From Golubevia sp. BC0850 (lineage: Eukaryota; Basidiomycota; Exobasidiomycetes; Golubeviales; Golubeviaceae), in the NCBI GenBank assembly GCA_012976225.1, contig JAAVVG010000016.1, positions 62,001 to 126,000 on the forward strand: DNA of 64,000 nucleotides, in the 5' to 3' direction. Shown piece by piece: positions 37,227-50,100 of this stretch. The notes under the pieces are model-generated. The model saw only the letters and a program-made list of their open reading frames with translations. It was not told where the DNA came from and searched no databases. The position numbers and the translations under genes are program-made. Each line of letters starts with the position of its first letter. Position 1 is the stretch's first letter.

Positions 37227-40200
37227 CTAAGCTTCAGCCAACAATTTCTCGAGAGCCTTTTCCGTCCTATAATTACTCTTCTCCAAAGCTTTGATGACCT
37301 TACTTCTAGTGAAACCCATTCCGCAAAGCTGCTTTACTTGCTGAGCATCATCTGGAAGGGCGTTGTCTGATTGAGGGGCGGTAGTTGCTGATTGACTTGG
37401 AGCAGCTTCGACGCCTCGAGCTGGAAGACTTGGGGGTGCACCTGCGGCTGGAGCAGAGGCTTGAGAAGGATCAAAGGCGTCTTCGAAAGAAAACCCAGAT
37501 CCAGAGGTCGAGTTGCTAGAAGTTGGTCCAGCAGCTGGTGCAGCAGCGTTACTTGTCGCCCCGTCTGGGTTAAAGGCGGAATCGAAGTCATCGAAGCCTC
37601 CGAACGAATTTGAGTTAGTAGCTGCGGCTTGCTGAGATTGACCGAGTCCATCGAAAGCATTGTCTTTGTTGGAAGAAGTAGCGTGAGGTGCGCCTGAACT
37701 TTGTTGGGCGAAAGAAGGGACGAAGTCAAAGTCACTGTCCGCTCCGAAGGCATCGTCAAATCCAGTAGCGTTTGAAGATTGTGTTCCAGAAGTGGCTCCT
37801 AGGTCCTCGAAAGCGGAATCGAAGTCGTCGAATGAAGCTTGTTGATTGGACTGGGCAGGATTCGATGGAGCAAAAGGATCGTTCGCGAGTTGAGCAGATC
37901 CTGATCCGGCACCGCCAGTCGGTGAGAGACTAGTTGGATTCCTAACAGGTGCTGGAGGAGGAGCTCTTCTAGTCTTGGCAGCTAAGGTGCTGGCAGGAGT
38001 GGTTCCAGCTGGAGCGGGAATCGTCATGGAAGAGAGAGGTGAAGTCGAGGTAGCAGCGCTGGAGCCTAGTTCGTCGTCTCCGACAGCAGCAGTGCTGAAC
38101 CTTTCATGACCGACTTCACTTCCCTGCTGAGAGCTAGTCGAAAAAGTGCTCGGGGCTCCAGAAGAAGCTAGAGCGGCTCCTGAAGCTGGGGCAAGGAAGG
38201 CGTTCGAATTGTCTCCGGGTACTGCAGGCTCTGAGCTGGCAGGAGCTTCGTCGAAAGCATCGTGGAAGGCATCATCTCCATCATTGGTCATCCTAGACGT
38301 TCGGCCATCCCCGGGAATGGAAGAGAGCATAGATCCAGTCGAGGTACTAGAGGAGAGTCCTCCAGGAGCCTCCCGCGACTCGCCTTCTTCTGGAAGTGTC
38401 AATTCTTGCGGATCAGAAGTCTGAATGGCTCCTGGCATCATCATTGAAGGTTCTTCGGCAGGATTTGGAAGCTCTGGGAACCTATCGGAGGCTTGGTTCG
38501 AAGACTTAGCTGGAGGCAAAGGCGCTTCTCTCTCTTGTTGAAGAGCAGTTGCTTGAGTTTCAGTAGCGTCTGAAGCCCCGCGAAGACGATTTGGTTGAGA
38601 ATCCAGATCTTCAGGTTCGTTGGCCTCATCATCGGAACTGTCGTCTTCCTGCTCATCTTGCTGGGCTGGAGTTGAGGATTGAGACAGCTCGCTCGCTCCT
38701 AGAAGACGACTCTTGCGTTTGGCAGCTGAGGTTTCGGAGAGAGGCACATCGTCTTCGTCATCGGAGTCGTCCTGAGTTGGAGTAGGCTGCTCTGCAGAGG
38801 AGCTGGCGGGTTCCTCGACCTCAGGAGCGGTGACTGGCTGGCTGGTTGGAATTGAAGTGGAAGCTGAAGGTTCCTCCGTCTCTTGTGTGGCGGCGGAGGT
38901 TGCGACTGGAGCAAATGACTCTTCGAACCCATCGGAGACGGGTGGTTGAGATGGCTCAGCTTCTGCAGCAGCCTCCTTAGGCTGAGAACCGAAGTCAGCA
39001 AAGGCATCATCGAAAGCAGTTGCGTTTCCTCCCTCAGCAGTGGCTTCTTTGCTGGGAGCTGAAGTAGCGTCAAATCCGGAACCAAATTCATCGTCGAAAG
39101 CTGGAACAGCACTGATATCGTTGGTGTTGCTGGCGGGAGGAGCTCCGAAGGCATCGTCGAATCCTGAAGAGCTGGAAGGTTGATGAGTAGATTCCCCTTG
39201 AGTGGCTTCCCTGTCTTCGGAAGTAGTTGATGCCCCGTGAACAGCAGCAGCTCCAGCTAGACCTAAGGCAGCTCCAGCTCCAGCCCCCAAACCGACAGTA
39301 GAGATTGAAGGTGACTGGCTTCTTTCCTCAATTGCTCCTGAGCCGATGCGATCGAAGGGGTTGAGAGACCTGACACTTGAAGGACTTAGAGCTCCAGTTG
39401 GAGACTTAGGAGAGACTGCTTTCACTTCAACAGCGGAAGCGGTAGGAGCCACTGGCGCTTCTTCCTCCATCTCTCCACTTTCGACAGCTTTGATTTCTTG
39501 ACCCACTTTTTCATGTTCTCCTTCGGCAGTAGCAAGCTGTTTCTTTCCAATAGCGACCATTCCCTTCTTTTGTCTAGCTTCCTTCTTCAACTTCTCCAAC
39601 TGAATCTTGAGTTCTGAGGTTTCGCTCTGAACAGCAGTCATCCTACGTTGTAGATCTCTAACATCTTCTCTATCTCTCATAACAGCTTGTTCCACCTCAT
39701 CCTTCTCAGCTTTCAAAGCAGAAAGATCACTTTCAGCTCTGATCAGCTCTTCTCTTGAGGTCTTGAGAGACTCGGATTGAGCACGTTGACGTGCTTGCAG
39801 TTCTGAAACTAGCTTTGATTCGGATTCGTGGGTTGCACGAGCTTGAGCTAGACGAGATTCGATTTCTGCTAGAGAGGACGCTCCAGTTGAAACTGCAGTT
39901 GAAAGATCTGAACGTTGCGTTTGAAGAGAGCTGACAGCTTTGGTAGTGTTGTCTAGTTGGAGTTGCTTGTTTCCTAGCTCAGCGCCCGAATCTCCAATAA
40001 AGGCGGAAGTCGGAGCTGGCGGCTGAGAGCGATTTCCGGTTCCGTTAGGAGCGATTGGAGCTGGTGAAGCGGCTGAAGCAGCAGGGGCAGCGGCTGGAGC
40101 TGGAGATCCAAAGAAATCGTCGTCGAAGGGACCTCGGGTGTTGGTTGAAGCTTGACGAGCTGGAGGTGGAGGTGGAGCAGAAGAAGCTTGAGGAGTAGGT

Positions 40201-42001
40201 TGGTTGAACGCAGAAGTGGTTGAAATGGGCAGAGGAGCTGGATCATCATCCATGAGCGAGAAGAGATCTCTCTGGGTGTCGCTCTCTGCAAATAGGAAAG
40301 AATAGAATGTTAGCTTTCGATGAATCATCGAGGTGAAAGATTAGGCAATCAGAACTCACCTTGAGGATTGACAGCTTCCGGAAGGTTCTTTCCTCTCAAA
40401 CTTGGAGGAACTAGATTCTCTGGAAGTTCCTGAGGTGGTTCTTTTCCAGCTAGCTTTCCGTTGATGAGATACATAGCTACTGCAAACTCTTCTCTCGAAA
40501 GAGATCCAGATTGTGTGATGTCAGAAAGATCCCTGGAAAGAGGTTATCGGAAAGGACGAGGGAGAGAAAGATGGCGTTTAGTCAATCGAGAGAGAAGCAG
40601 TGAGATGGGAAATCGACCAAGAGAGCTGTTTCCCACTTCAGAGCCACTTTTCTTCGTTTCTTTCATCCCCTTCCATTATACCTGCTTATTCAGCCGTCCT
40701 CCCGTATCTTCCTCTCCGCCTTCCCCACACAGCTTCCGTCAAACCAACTCACCAGATAAGGGCCAAGACCTGCTCTCCCAATCCACTTTGCATAAAGAAA
40801 GGAACGACAGTTTGACCTTCCAAAGCTCCAGATTTCTCAGTATCCAATCCATCAAAGAATCTATCACTCTTAGCTTGATCAGCAGGAGTGACCGACCAAT
40901 TGCCTCTTCCTTGAGCTTGAGCTTGAGCGAAGTTAGAATTTGATTGACTTGGAGATAGATACCCAGCAGGGATAGTTTGTTGACCAGTCAATTGTCTCGG
41001 AATTCCAGCTTGTTGTCCAGTTAATTGTCTAGGAATAGGAATATTGGAACCAGTCATTTGTCTTGAGATTCCACCTTGACTTCCACCAGTACTTTGAGCT
41101 GCGATAGGACTTCCAGGTACCATCCCCACATTATTAGGATGAACGTTAGAAATTGGAGTTCCATTACTAGCTTGTTCATATAGACCAGGAGGTAATGCTG
41201 CAGGAATAGAGTTCAATCTACCAGACATGGTATGTTGAATGAAATGCATTCCCAAAATGAAATCCGTTGCATCTAGACTTCCTCTTGCATGAGTATCAGC
41301 TAAATTCCAAATTGCACCTAATTTATCAAAAGGTAATTTAGATTTCACAAAGATTTCTTTAGCTTTATCTCCATCTATCAAACCACGATTTGGATTTGAA
41401 TTGGCAAAGATTCTCATATACCTGGATCTATCCGCTGGAGATATAGGTATGTAGTTTGGATTTGAAGAACTAGATTGATTGGAAGTTGGAGGATTGAAAG
41501 TAGAGGATGAATTTGGTGCAGCTTGAGAAGGTAAAGTGACTCCATTGAAATTAGGTGGTGCACCTGATTTATGAATTGCAAGTTCATCTACTGATTCACC
41601 TCTTTGAGCATGTGCTATCAATCTTAAAGCTATTGAGAAAGATGGTGCAGTTAAGAAACCGTTGTTTGAAGTATCTGATAGAGACCAGATCAAACCTAAA
41701 GTAGCTGGAGGTAGGGGTGGATTGGCCTTTGAGAAGAATTCAACTGCTGCATCCCCAGTGATCAATCCAGATTTGGTAGTATCAGCTAGAGAGAACAGAT
41801 GAGCGAATGCTGGCCTCTCCAAAGCTGAAAGCTGAAGTGGTTGCTCTGTGGATAGAGAAGGAGAAGGGTGGATGGAGGGAGGGTGAGCGATAGGGTCTGG
41901 TGGAGGGATTGAGTATATCACTCTCTCTGGGTCTCTCTCTCTCTGCCTGTATCTCGCAATGACAACTCACGAGTTGGACCAGTTGAAGCAGGTCTACTCA
42001 T
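37227..42001 (-). CDS. EDE1: EH-domain endocytic scaffold Ede1 (Eps15-like)
   Basis: Early-arriving scaffold of clathrin-mediated endocytosis that binds NPF-bearing adaptors and ubiquitin and clusters coat sites. Exons: 42001-41971, 41845-40753, 40532-40360, 40285-37227, total 1451 aa. Three EH domains lie near residues 17-110 (FAHLFSLADTTKSGLITGDA), 150-245 (YMRIFANSNPNRGLIDGDKA, LGAIWNLADTHARGSLD) and 333-425 (SDRFFDGLDTEKSGALEGQ, completed across intron 2 as ALIWDLSDITQSGSLSREEF). A Pro-rich linker is followed by a coiled coil at about 535-700 (TSREELIRAESDLSALKAEK). A long acidic, Ser-rich region has repeated FDDAF/FDSAF-type motifs. A C-terminal UBA domain ends the protein (VKQLCGMGFTRSKVIKALEK). 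The domain order matches yeast Ede1. Confidence 0.95.
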
Positions 42002-42143
42002 CTTAGAAACGAAGCTTAGAGGATGGAGGTTAGATGGTTCAGAAGGAAGCTGCCATTCGCGGAATCTTCTCTCCACGTCTTCCAGACTCAGCTCGCTCTC
42101 TCAGTCAGACAATTCACCTTTCAGTTCTGAAATCTGAAATCGA
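42002..42143. promoter_or_regulatory. Divergent promoter between EDE1 and ATG6
   Basis: Only 142 bp separate the two ATGs. The ATG6 side carries CT-rich sequence (CAGCTCGCTCTCTCAGTCAG). Both promoters must overlap here. No TATA box seen. Confidence 0.5.
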
Positions 42144-44082
42144 ATGAGTTTCAACTGTCAAAGATGCAGACAAACCCTTCAAATCTCCTCAAATCTACTT
42201 TCACAACCAGAAACTTCAAGTAGCGCCTCACCAAATTCCCTCGCTTCACCTGAGCTTATCTCTCTAACTTCTAAATCTGTCAATCATCAACCTCAACACA
42301 ATTCACTCTCAACCAGATTAGCTCATTCTTCTTCATTACATTCAATCCTATCTCAACTCAATTCAATCCCTTCAGTCAAGAACGGTTCAGTCAAAGATGG
42401 AAAACAGAGGCTAAAAGAGAACTCGATTCGATTGGAGCATCCTCTTTGTACAGAATGCACTAGAGCTCTATTGGACATCATGGAAAGTCAGGTAAATGTA
42501 AAGAGGAAAGAAAGAGATGCTTTAGTTTCTTGGAAGGTTGAAGCTATTGGAGGTGCAGGGGATGCGCAAGATGCAGAGCAGATGGAGAAGTTAAAGCTCG
42601 AGATTAGCCAGGTGAGTACAAGATAGGAGTGTTGTAAAACAGGCAGCGGTTCCGAGAGTCAGAGAGACTGAATGATCGTCAGCGGAGCTTGATTTGTACA
42701 GGCTGTACTCTTGCTAGCGTACTAGTTTGGTGCTCCTTGTGCCAGGGTTCCAGATCTCGACTCACATCTCCTTCTTCCCCTTCTCCCAGATGTCTCAAGA
42801 GTATGACTCTTCTCGATCCAAACTCAGAGAAGCAGAATCCGAAAGATTGGCTCTAGAGGAAGAGCTTCGACAGATAGAATTGGAAGAAAAGGAGATGGAA
42901 TCTCAAGAGTTAAAGTGAGCTACTTGTCCCGTCTTGTCCCTTTCATTCTTTTTCGTATTCTTCTCTAAGTCCACTTTACTGATTTGAATTATTTTCTTCT
43001 CTTCCTTCTAGGTTCTGGGCCTCCCATCGTTCTTCTCTCCTCCTTCACTCCACCCTCTCCTCTCAAACCTCCTCACTCCAAGCCTCAATCTCAAATTCCA
43101 AAACCCTACTCTCTCGATTAAACGCAACGGACGTCTATAACGATGCTTTCTGTATCGGTCAAGATTCTGGAGTTGCAACCATCAATGGATTAAGACTTGG
43201 TAGATCTCTCACTACTTCTACCACCTCTCATTCCTCTTCATCCAGATCAGATCGAACCACAGAAAGAAGCAATGAAAAAAGGTCTTTGGAACCAATTCCA
43301 ATCGAGTGGTCAGAGATCAACGCAGCTTGGGGTCAAGTTTCACTTCTTCTTGAAACTCTTAGAAACAAAGTTGGGATTTTGGAATGGGAAAATGGTTGGA
43401 GAATCTTTCCTAGAGGAAGTAGTAGTTGGTTGGAAAAAATTGAGAAAGGAGTTGAAAAAGGTGAAAAGTATGAATTGTGAGTTTAACACCAAGGAAGGGA
43501 TTAAGAAGCGAGTACTTTAAATTCTGATACTGATACCTTCGTTCATTCCGACGCCAGGTATAATACTTCAAATTGGGAATTAGGGAAGCTTCTTCATTCT
43601 AGAAGATTCGATAACGCCATGGTTGGATACTTGGATTGCTTGAGACAGCTAGGAGAATGGGTTGAGATCAAAAGTGAAGGCCAAAAAGATGCTGTCAAGT
43701 TACCTCACATGTGAGTCTCCGTCCTCCTCCTCCCTTTCTTACCCTTCTCCATAGGTGAACGAATCGAAGGTCTAACGTTTTGTGCTTTCCCCTCCCAGAA
43801 TCAACAAAGACAGGATAGGAGGTGCTTCGATCCGACTTCAATTTGGTAACGACGAGAACTGGACTCGAGCTTTGAGACATGTTCTATTGACGTGAGTTTT
43901 GCTTTACACTTCACACCCGGTCCTTTTTATCTTTTCTTCTCTGACTCTCCTCTTTTCTTCCGTTTTTCTTCACCTTGCTCCCAATCTGTTGACGATCACT
44001 CTAATTTGGATACATTCCACGTCGCAGACTCAAGATTCTTCTTTCTTGGATCGTCAAGAACACGTCTGATGACAATCCTTGA
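42144..44082 (+). CDS. ATG6: Beclin 1 / Atg6 (Vps30), PI3-kinase complex subunit
   Basis: Regulatory subunit of the Vps34 PI3-kinase complexes needed for autophagy and vacuolar sorting. Exons: 42144-42611, 42790-42914, 43012-43476, 43558-43710, 43799-43891, 44028-44082, total 452 aa. The N-terminus has the paired Cys motif FNCQRCRQTLQI and later HPLCTECTRALLDIME. A coiled coil follows (EYDSSRSKLREAESERLALE to ELRQIELEEKEMESQELKFW). The C-terminal BARA/evolutionarily conserved domain is clear: DAFCIGQDSGVATINGLRLG, EINAAWGQVSLLLETL, RIFPRGSSSWLEK, LGKLLHSRRFDNAMVGYLDC and LKILLSWIVKN at the end. All splice phases agree. Confidence 0.95.
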
Positions 44083-44634
44083 ATTATATATCAGTCGTGA
44101 AATCTCTCATTTCTACTTTGCTTCTTCCTTTTTGTTTCTCTCTATTCCCTACCACATCTTTTGTTTCGGTCTCTTTCAGGCATCAATCTGTAATTCTACT
44201 TTCCTTTTCACACATATCAAAATCAAGTTTCATGTCAAACCCTGAAGACAACGATTTCGAAGAAAACATCTTCCTGGTTCACTTGCTCATTTCAGACAGA
44301 ATTGCAAACCTTAAGAGTCAAGACAGCAGCAATGCATTGCGCATTGCTGGGGCAATGGTTACATCAAACCCGACTGTCTTAGTCGTCACCAGTGGTACAG
44401 TCTTGTTGCCGCTTTTGAATCACAGAGAGATTCTAGTCTGACTTCCAGTCCCTCCCGGTGAACCTGGCCACAGACTAGAGAGATTCGTGAGTGTCAAATC
44501 CTTCCGATCGGGGATTTTTGGTGGTAGCTTCCTCTTTCGCATCATTGACAAGTTGCTCTCTTTTTACTTCTCACTCTCTGTCTCTTTGACCAGCTGGAAA
44601 GTTTCAGAAGGATAGAGCTGTCTTTCGACTCGAG
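44083..44634. other. Interval between ATG6 and decayed F-box/LRR-like locus, with one small ORF
   Basis: A plus-strand ATG at 44232 opens a 69-codon frame to TGA 44441. It begins MSNPEDNDFEENIFLVHLL and is acidic, then hydrophobic (MVTSNPTVLVVTSGTVLLPL). No family is recognised and no splice partner is clear. The rest shows no coding signal. Confidence 0.3.
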
Positions 44635-46171
44635 TCATGTGTGCGGATTTTGCTGCATTCTACCACTTAAAAACCTGAGATGTTTGATAGTATCATGACT
44701 TGCGGATGAACCGGTGAGAGAGAGCTCATCAACTTGAATATCATCCTTTGAAGGAGTATGAAATCTGTTTGCGAAGACTTCACTGCTTTGCAACTTTTGA
44801 GTTACAGATAGGAAATTGAAGACACATTGACTTTTCTCCCCGCCGCACAACCATCGCTTTCCCTCGCTACCAGCTGTTCCCCACCACGTCTTTGATTTTC
44901 TCATCGGAAATGAAATCAAGCTGGAAAGCTGCTTGAGTGACTTTAGAAATTCACTTGAAAACCTCGGCGTATTCGGATAAGAATCTTGCATCGATTTTCG
45001 TAATTGAAACTGAGATGATTGCTTGATGAAGCTGAGGACAAAACAAGAGCACCCAAATGGCTTGACGTGCATATAACCCCTCGTGAAGTCTGTGGTTGGA
45101 TCCGACCTTGAGACAATCTAGAGATTAAGTGAAAGGAAGTGGAGAAGTCTTGAGGGTCACCCAAAAGTTGTTTATACAAGAAAGAGAGAAGGACGAGTGT
45201 CAGTCGAGACTCAAAGAAATGGAAAGGGGGTCTGACCCACGACGTCTACTGAAACATACTATACAACCAAGTGTTATTATCACAGTGTCAACGAACTCAA
45301 GAATGATTCGAGGATCATCTTTCGAATCAGCTTTGCTTAGTTGACTCTTGTGATCAGAACTTCCCAATTAAGGCTCACTTCAGCGCGGACCTCATTCTCT
45401 CCTCCCTCACTCTAGCTCTTCCAAAGTCTCAGGCTATAAGGTCCGTAGCATCGAAGGATGGTTAAGAACACCTTCCACTCACGCAGAATGTCCGGATAGA
45501 AGTTGATCAGAGTGTGAAGGTTCTTGGTGTAAGACAGAACAAGAATCCACATGTTGCGAATAGCCTTCATTTGGTAAGGAAAAATTTGAGTAGGAGCCAT
45601 AGTAGCCATGTTAAAATGAGGAGGAAGTGCTTGCTTGACGAGTAAAGAGGGGACATCGACTCCCACTCCTCTGTTGCTGTCGTCGACATGACTGAGGTAC
45701 TTGATAGCAGCTCCTGCTTCACGATCTGTGATGCAAAGTAGGTAGATTCCCATTAATTATGAAAGAAGAAAGGTGATCTCGGTAATCAGAGCGGTATGAT
45801 AGAGACGACATGAATTTCTTGAAGTCAAGGCTAAACCTTGGAGGGAAGCGTCTCTTAACCTTCGTGCAGCATTTGAATGAAAGAGAAAGTCAGATCAGAT
45901 TTCGATCAGAACAGACCATATACGATGGACAATCGAAGAGACGTACTCACCTTCTTTCCTTCTCCCTCTCCTCGCGATTCTTGGCTCCTTCTGCCCAACA
46001 TCTGACGAATGCTGCGATGTGCTCTGTAATGTCTGGTAGAATGGTCGACAGGTTTGGCTTTTGTACGGTACTAGTGAGCTTAGAAGCAGCTTTCAAGTAA
46101 GATGTAAAGATGGGCATCTTGAATAGAGGATGGAGAAGAAAGAGAAGAAGAAGAAGACCGAAATCTTCCAT
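44635..46171 (-). pseudogene. F-box/LRR-like family, copy C (disrupted)
   Basis: Minus-strand locus related to the copies at 19 kb and 61 kb. Exon 1 (46171-45951) contains an F-box-like start (ILPDITEHIAAFVRCW) and ends REEREKERR. A 91-nt GTGAGT intron (45950-45860, phase 2) leads to LALTSRNSCRLYHTALITE. An in-frame TAA at about 45759 interrupts a frame that then continues to 45412 with AIKYLSHVDDSNRGVGVDV and NMWILVLSYTKNLHTLINFY. The LRR half resumes at 45072 in another frame and includes TWWGTAGSEGKRW (44,889), LSVTQKLQSSEVFANR (44,811) and DTIKHLRFLSG. An alternative donor at GGTTTAG in exon 2 would remove the TAA but also the conserved LALTSR block. The family link is visible by eye; the F-box label is inference. 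I cannot exclude two adjacent fragments. Confidence 0.45.
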
Positions 46172-47118
46172 TGACTACTGGTGGCCTTCTATGCAGTTCG
46201 GACCTCTCTCTTTGCCCACTGTTTCGTGAATTTTATGTTAATGCAGGGGAAACTCATGTTACTGCAACATTCAAAGGGCTGCAAAGGAACTTGATAGCGG
46301 ACGTTGCTGGCGTCGTCACAGCTTCAGCGTCGCGAAAGGGAAGATGAGTGGTTTCTTATTTGATTCACAGAACAGATAGAAGACAGGAAAGAGACAAAGA
46401 GGATACTAGGACAAAAGGACTGGAGAAACAAGACGAGAAAGAAAGGGGTGGCTTTGGGTGTCAAAAAGCATGTTTAAGGATTAAAGTTAGCATAATGGTG
46501 TGTTTTGTTTTGGGGAGGGAAGATATATAGGGTGAAAAGATGCGGCAAGAGAGAGAAGAATAAGAACATGCAACAGAATAACAGCTTTGAAGAGGAGAGA
46601 AAAGAGACGAGAGGAAGATGAAGGGGGAGATGAGGCGGTGGCTGTTTAACCCTTATTAACTCTTGTGATTAATACTATTACTGAATCTGATGAACTTTGA
46701 CGTTTTGAGACTTCTTTTTTTATAAGGGATTCTGCTTTAAGCTTTATTGATGTCTTGTGTTAGTGAGAGAGAATGGTACTTTGTTTGAAAAAGAAATCCG
46801 AATCTTGTTGCAAAGAAGAGATAGAATGAGATGGTTCAAGAGTTTATAATAGCACTTGCAAGAGAGAACTAAAGGGGCAAATAATTGAGAGGAGAGATTT
46901 GAATTGGAAGAGAAACCGTTGCAAATTGTGGAACTTCTTCTTGAGAAAGGGAAAATTGAAGTTGCAGGGAAGTAGATTTGAGGATTAAGATTGTCGAGTG
47001 TTGTTTTTTTGAAGCTGAGAAATTATTTCGTAGGCAGGAGGGGAGAGGTGTCTTTCTCGTTCAAAGCTTCTTCATGCAGTTCAGTTCTCTTCCTTCTCTT
47101 CTCTTGTTAGGACTTCGT
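46172..47118. other. NOT1 3' flank, no gene seen
   Basis: 947 bp between the NOT1 stop and the start of the decayed F-box/LRR-like copy. Purine-rich on the plus strand (GAGAGAGAAGAATAAG). It should hold the NOT1 3' UTR and terminator. No supported gene. Confidence 0.4.
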
Positions 47119-50100
47119 TCAAGCTTGAGTTGCAGCCAAATTGAGGCTTTGATTCATTCCACCGTGAGGACCTCCGACGACTTGACCATTGGCTCCATTC
47201 CCAGCTCCTTGAGGAGTAGAGAGACCTTCCTTGATGTGTTGAAGAAGTCTCTCGATCTCGGGAGGTGCCTTTGGCATGACGTAGCGACGATTGCGTAGGA
47301 GTTCGAAGGTGGTTAGAAGGAGAGCCCATGGATGAGGACGGTTGACGATGAGTCTCTCCAGCAAGACACGAGCGATTTGTTCCTTGACGATCTCGTCGTT
47401 GGTCTCGGCGAAAAGGTAGAGCACCAAGTAGCTGAAGTCTGTTGATAGCAAAAGGGATGGAGAAAGAAGAGATCAGCTGAGTTCAAGGTTGCGAGCAGTC
47501 AAGACCGAAGGTAGGCTTACAAGCTGAGTGACTGCAAGGGAAACGAAGCTGGTTGGCAGCAGCAGTCAAAAGTAGGTAGCGACCTTCAGGATCAAGATCA
47601 CTGAGCAGTTGCTGGAAGACTTCGACCCCGACATCAACGTGAGCGTATCCATTCAGGATGTTCTGATCCTTCTCGATGGCAGCGATTCCCACAGTGAGAA
47701 CCAAAGAGTTGATGAGAGGAACGTTGTACCTGGTTTCACCTTTGTTGAGATCCATTTCTTTAACTGAAGGGTTGACCAAGACTTCCTTGATAGTTCCCAG
47801 GAATCCAGTTGGAGCACCGTTCTTGTCCTCCAAGAAAAGATCCAAAGCGTTCTTGAACTCCGGGACGGGAGAAAAGGCGGCATTGTAATCTGAACGAATA
47901 GCAGGAGGTTTGGCTACGTCTGGAAGGCGATCGATCTTGAGGTCTGGCTGGAAAGGATCCGGCAATCTACGATCTCGAGGGAAGGCACTCAAGATCAGGT
48001 TACGTAGTTGGATGCATGACGTTGGGATGATGTCGCAAAGAGAGTGGTGATACTCTACTAAGAACTCAGGGAAATCGTGAAGCAAGACCAACAGAATTCT
48101 GAGAGTTCCGCGGTAGAGACTTCTGGAAGTTTCACGTAGCTCCACGGTGCGAAGGAACGGAGTGAGGAAACGTAGCAGAGATGCGAAGAGCCTGTGGAAA
48201 GCGACCCAGCCCTCCCTGTTCTGAGACAGCAAGAGCTTTGGCATGAACAGTCTGTGAGAGATCAAAGACATCCAAGAGAAGGTGAATCCAGGGAAGAACG
48301 AAGGTTGAAGGGTGTTGAGGGTGTTGCTGATGGCCAAGAGAGTTTGGATGTAAGCGCCTTGAAGATTGGCTTCGGTTAGGTGAAGATCGTGAAGTAGACT
48401 GGAGAAGAATCTGAAGAAAGGCTTCTGTTGGAAGTGAGGTCCAAGTTCTTCGTGAGATTGTGCCAGAACCAAGACTACGATCGAGAGAATCTTGGTGAGG
48501 TAGTGGACCTTTGCTTGCTCGTGGTTGGCTCCGGTTGGGTCGGCGTGATACTTGATCATCAGAACTACGAGCTTAGAGAAAGCATCGATCGGAGAGAAGA
48601 TTCCAGTAGCTGGTGATTCTCCTGCTGCCTTCTGCTTGATGTAGCTGTCCACTCCGACTTCAGTGCAGACTCTGAAGAACATGGAAGAGATCTCTTCTCC
48701 CTTGAGGATTCCTTGAGTTTGAAGTTGAGTGACGAAGTCGATGAAAGCCTTCTCTGGGTTTGGAGACTGCTGAAAGAGACGGACCCATTCGGCAAAGCAG
48801 TAAGCTAGCTGCTCGCGGAGACCAGAGTTGCCGACGTCAGTCTTGGACTTGAGCTGACCAGCTTCGAGTTCTTCGAGGAAGTTAGTGGCACTGAGAGAGG
48901 AATGAGAGAAAAAAGAAAAAAGAAAGTCAGATCTTGATTTCTAGACTTTTCAAGACGAGAAAGGCAAGAGTTCTGTACTCACGCTTCAGTAGCCTTTCCT
49001 CTTTGAACTGATCTTCCAAGGGCTTCGATAGTTTTAGCTAGCTGACCTTTAGTAGCGCAAGCAGGTTCCTTCAGGCATTCCAAAGCCAACTTAGCAGCGA
49101 AGTCGACGACGCTAGGTCTGAACTCTCTGACCACGAATTTGGCCAATTGAGCGTCCTGTTCAGTGATATTGATAAGACCAGCTCTGATCAGAGCAAGAGT
49201 AACAGGAACATTGAACTTCCTTTCGTCTTCAGCGTAAATCAACCAAGCAGTAGCTTCCTTAGCCACCTTGACAGAAACTTCGCATAATCTTTCGAGAAGA
49301 ATGACGTAAACTTCTCTCCCCAAAAGGTGTTCACTTCTGTAAAGAAGTTGAACGACCTTTTGAGAGAAAGCCAAAGCAGTTTCATCCAAGTTGATAGATT
49401 GAGCGGCTAGTAGTGGAACTTGACGTAGAAGGGCTCTGATCTCGTGGTTCGGAGCCAAAGTGTTCCAAGACTCTTCAGCTCTGGCTTGAGAGATTAATCT
49501 GTCGAGATCAGCCATGGATTGACTGAATCTTTCGAGAGATTGTTGAGCAGTCATACTTCCAGCTCCAGCTCCCATTCCGGCTTCGTCTCCGTAAGGACCA
49601 GCTGCCTCGTTCGACGAAGCGCCTCCGTATCCAGCTAGAGCAGCGGCTTGGGCACGCTCAGCAGCTCCCTCAGTCGAAGTCCTAGCTACATTACCGAAGT
49701 CCTCGTAGACTCTGAGCTGTTGAGGTTGAAGACCATCGGGAGCTAGACGCAACAAGTCTGGAAGAGTGGCAGCGTATTGGGAGGTGTGAAGAGCTTGTTC
49801 ATCCCAGAAGTACCCTCTGCCTCTAGCTCTGTGTTCACGTCTATTAGAGTACGCGTAGGCTAATCCATCATCCACTTCTGGAAGGGCCTTCTCCATAGCA
49901 GCCTTCTCGATGACGGAGCAGGCTAGATCCAAGTTGTCTTGCATGATGACCACGATAGCTTGTTCTGGAAGAGTCTGTTCGGTGAATCCACTTTGAAGGA
50001 AGAGAGTTCTAGCGTGTTGGACCATGCTAATACGAAGAGGTTCCTTACAGGTCACCAAAGCCAAGCTTCCAGCTAGGTTCTGAGCCATTTGATGAGCTGC

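Noticed and set aside
45412-45753. Stand-alone 113-aa gene starting MGIYLLCITDREAG
   Set aside because: The frame is continuous with the upstream F-box-like exon except for one TAA and aligns in order with the other family copies, so it is part of the decayed locus.
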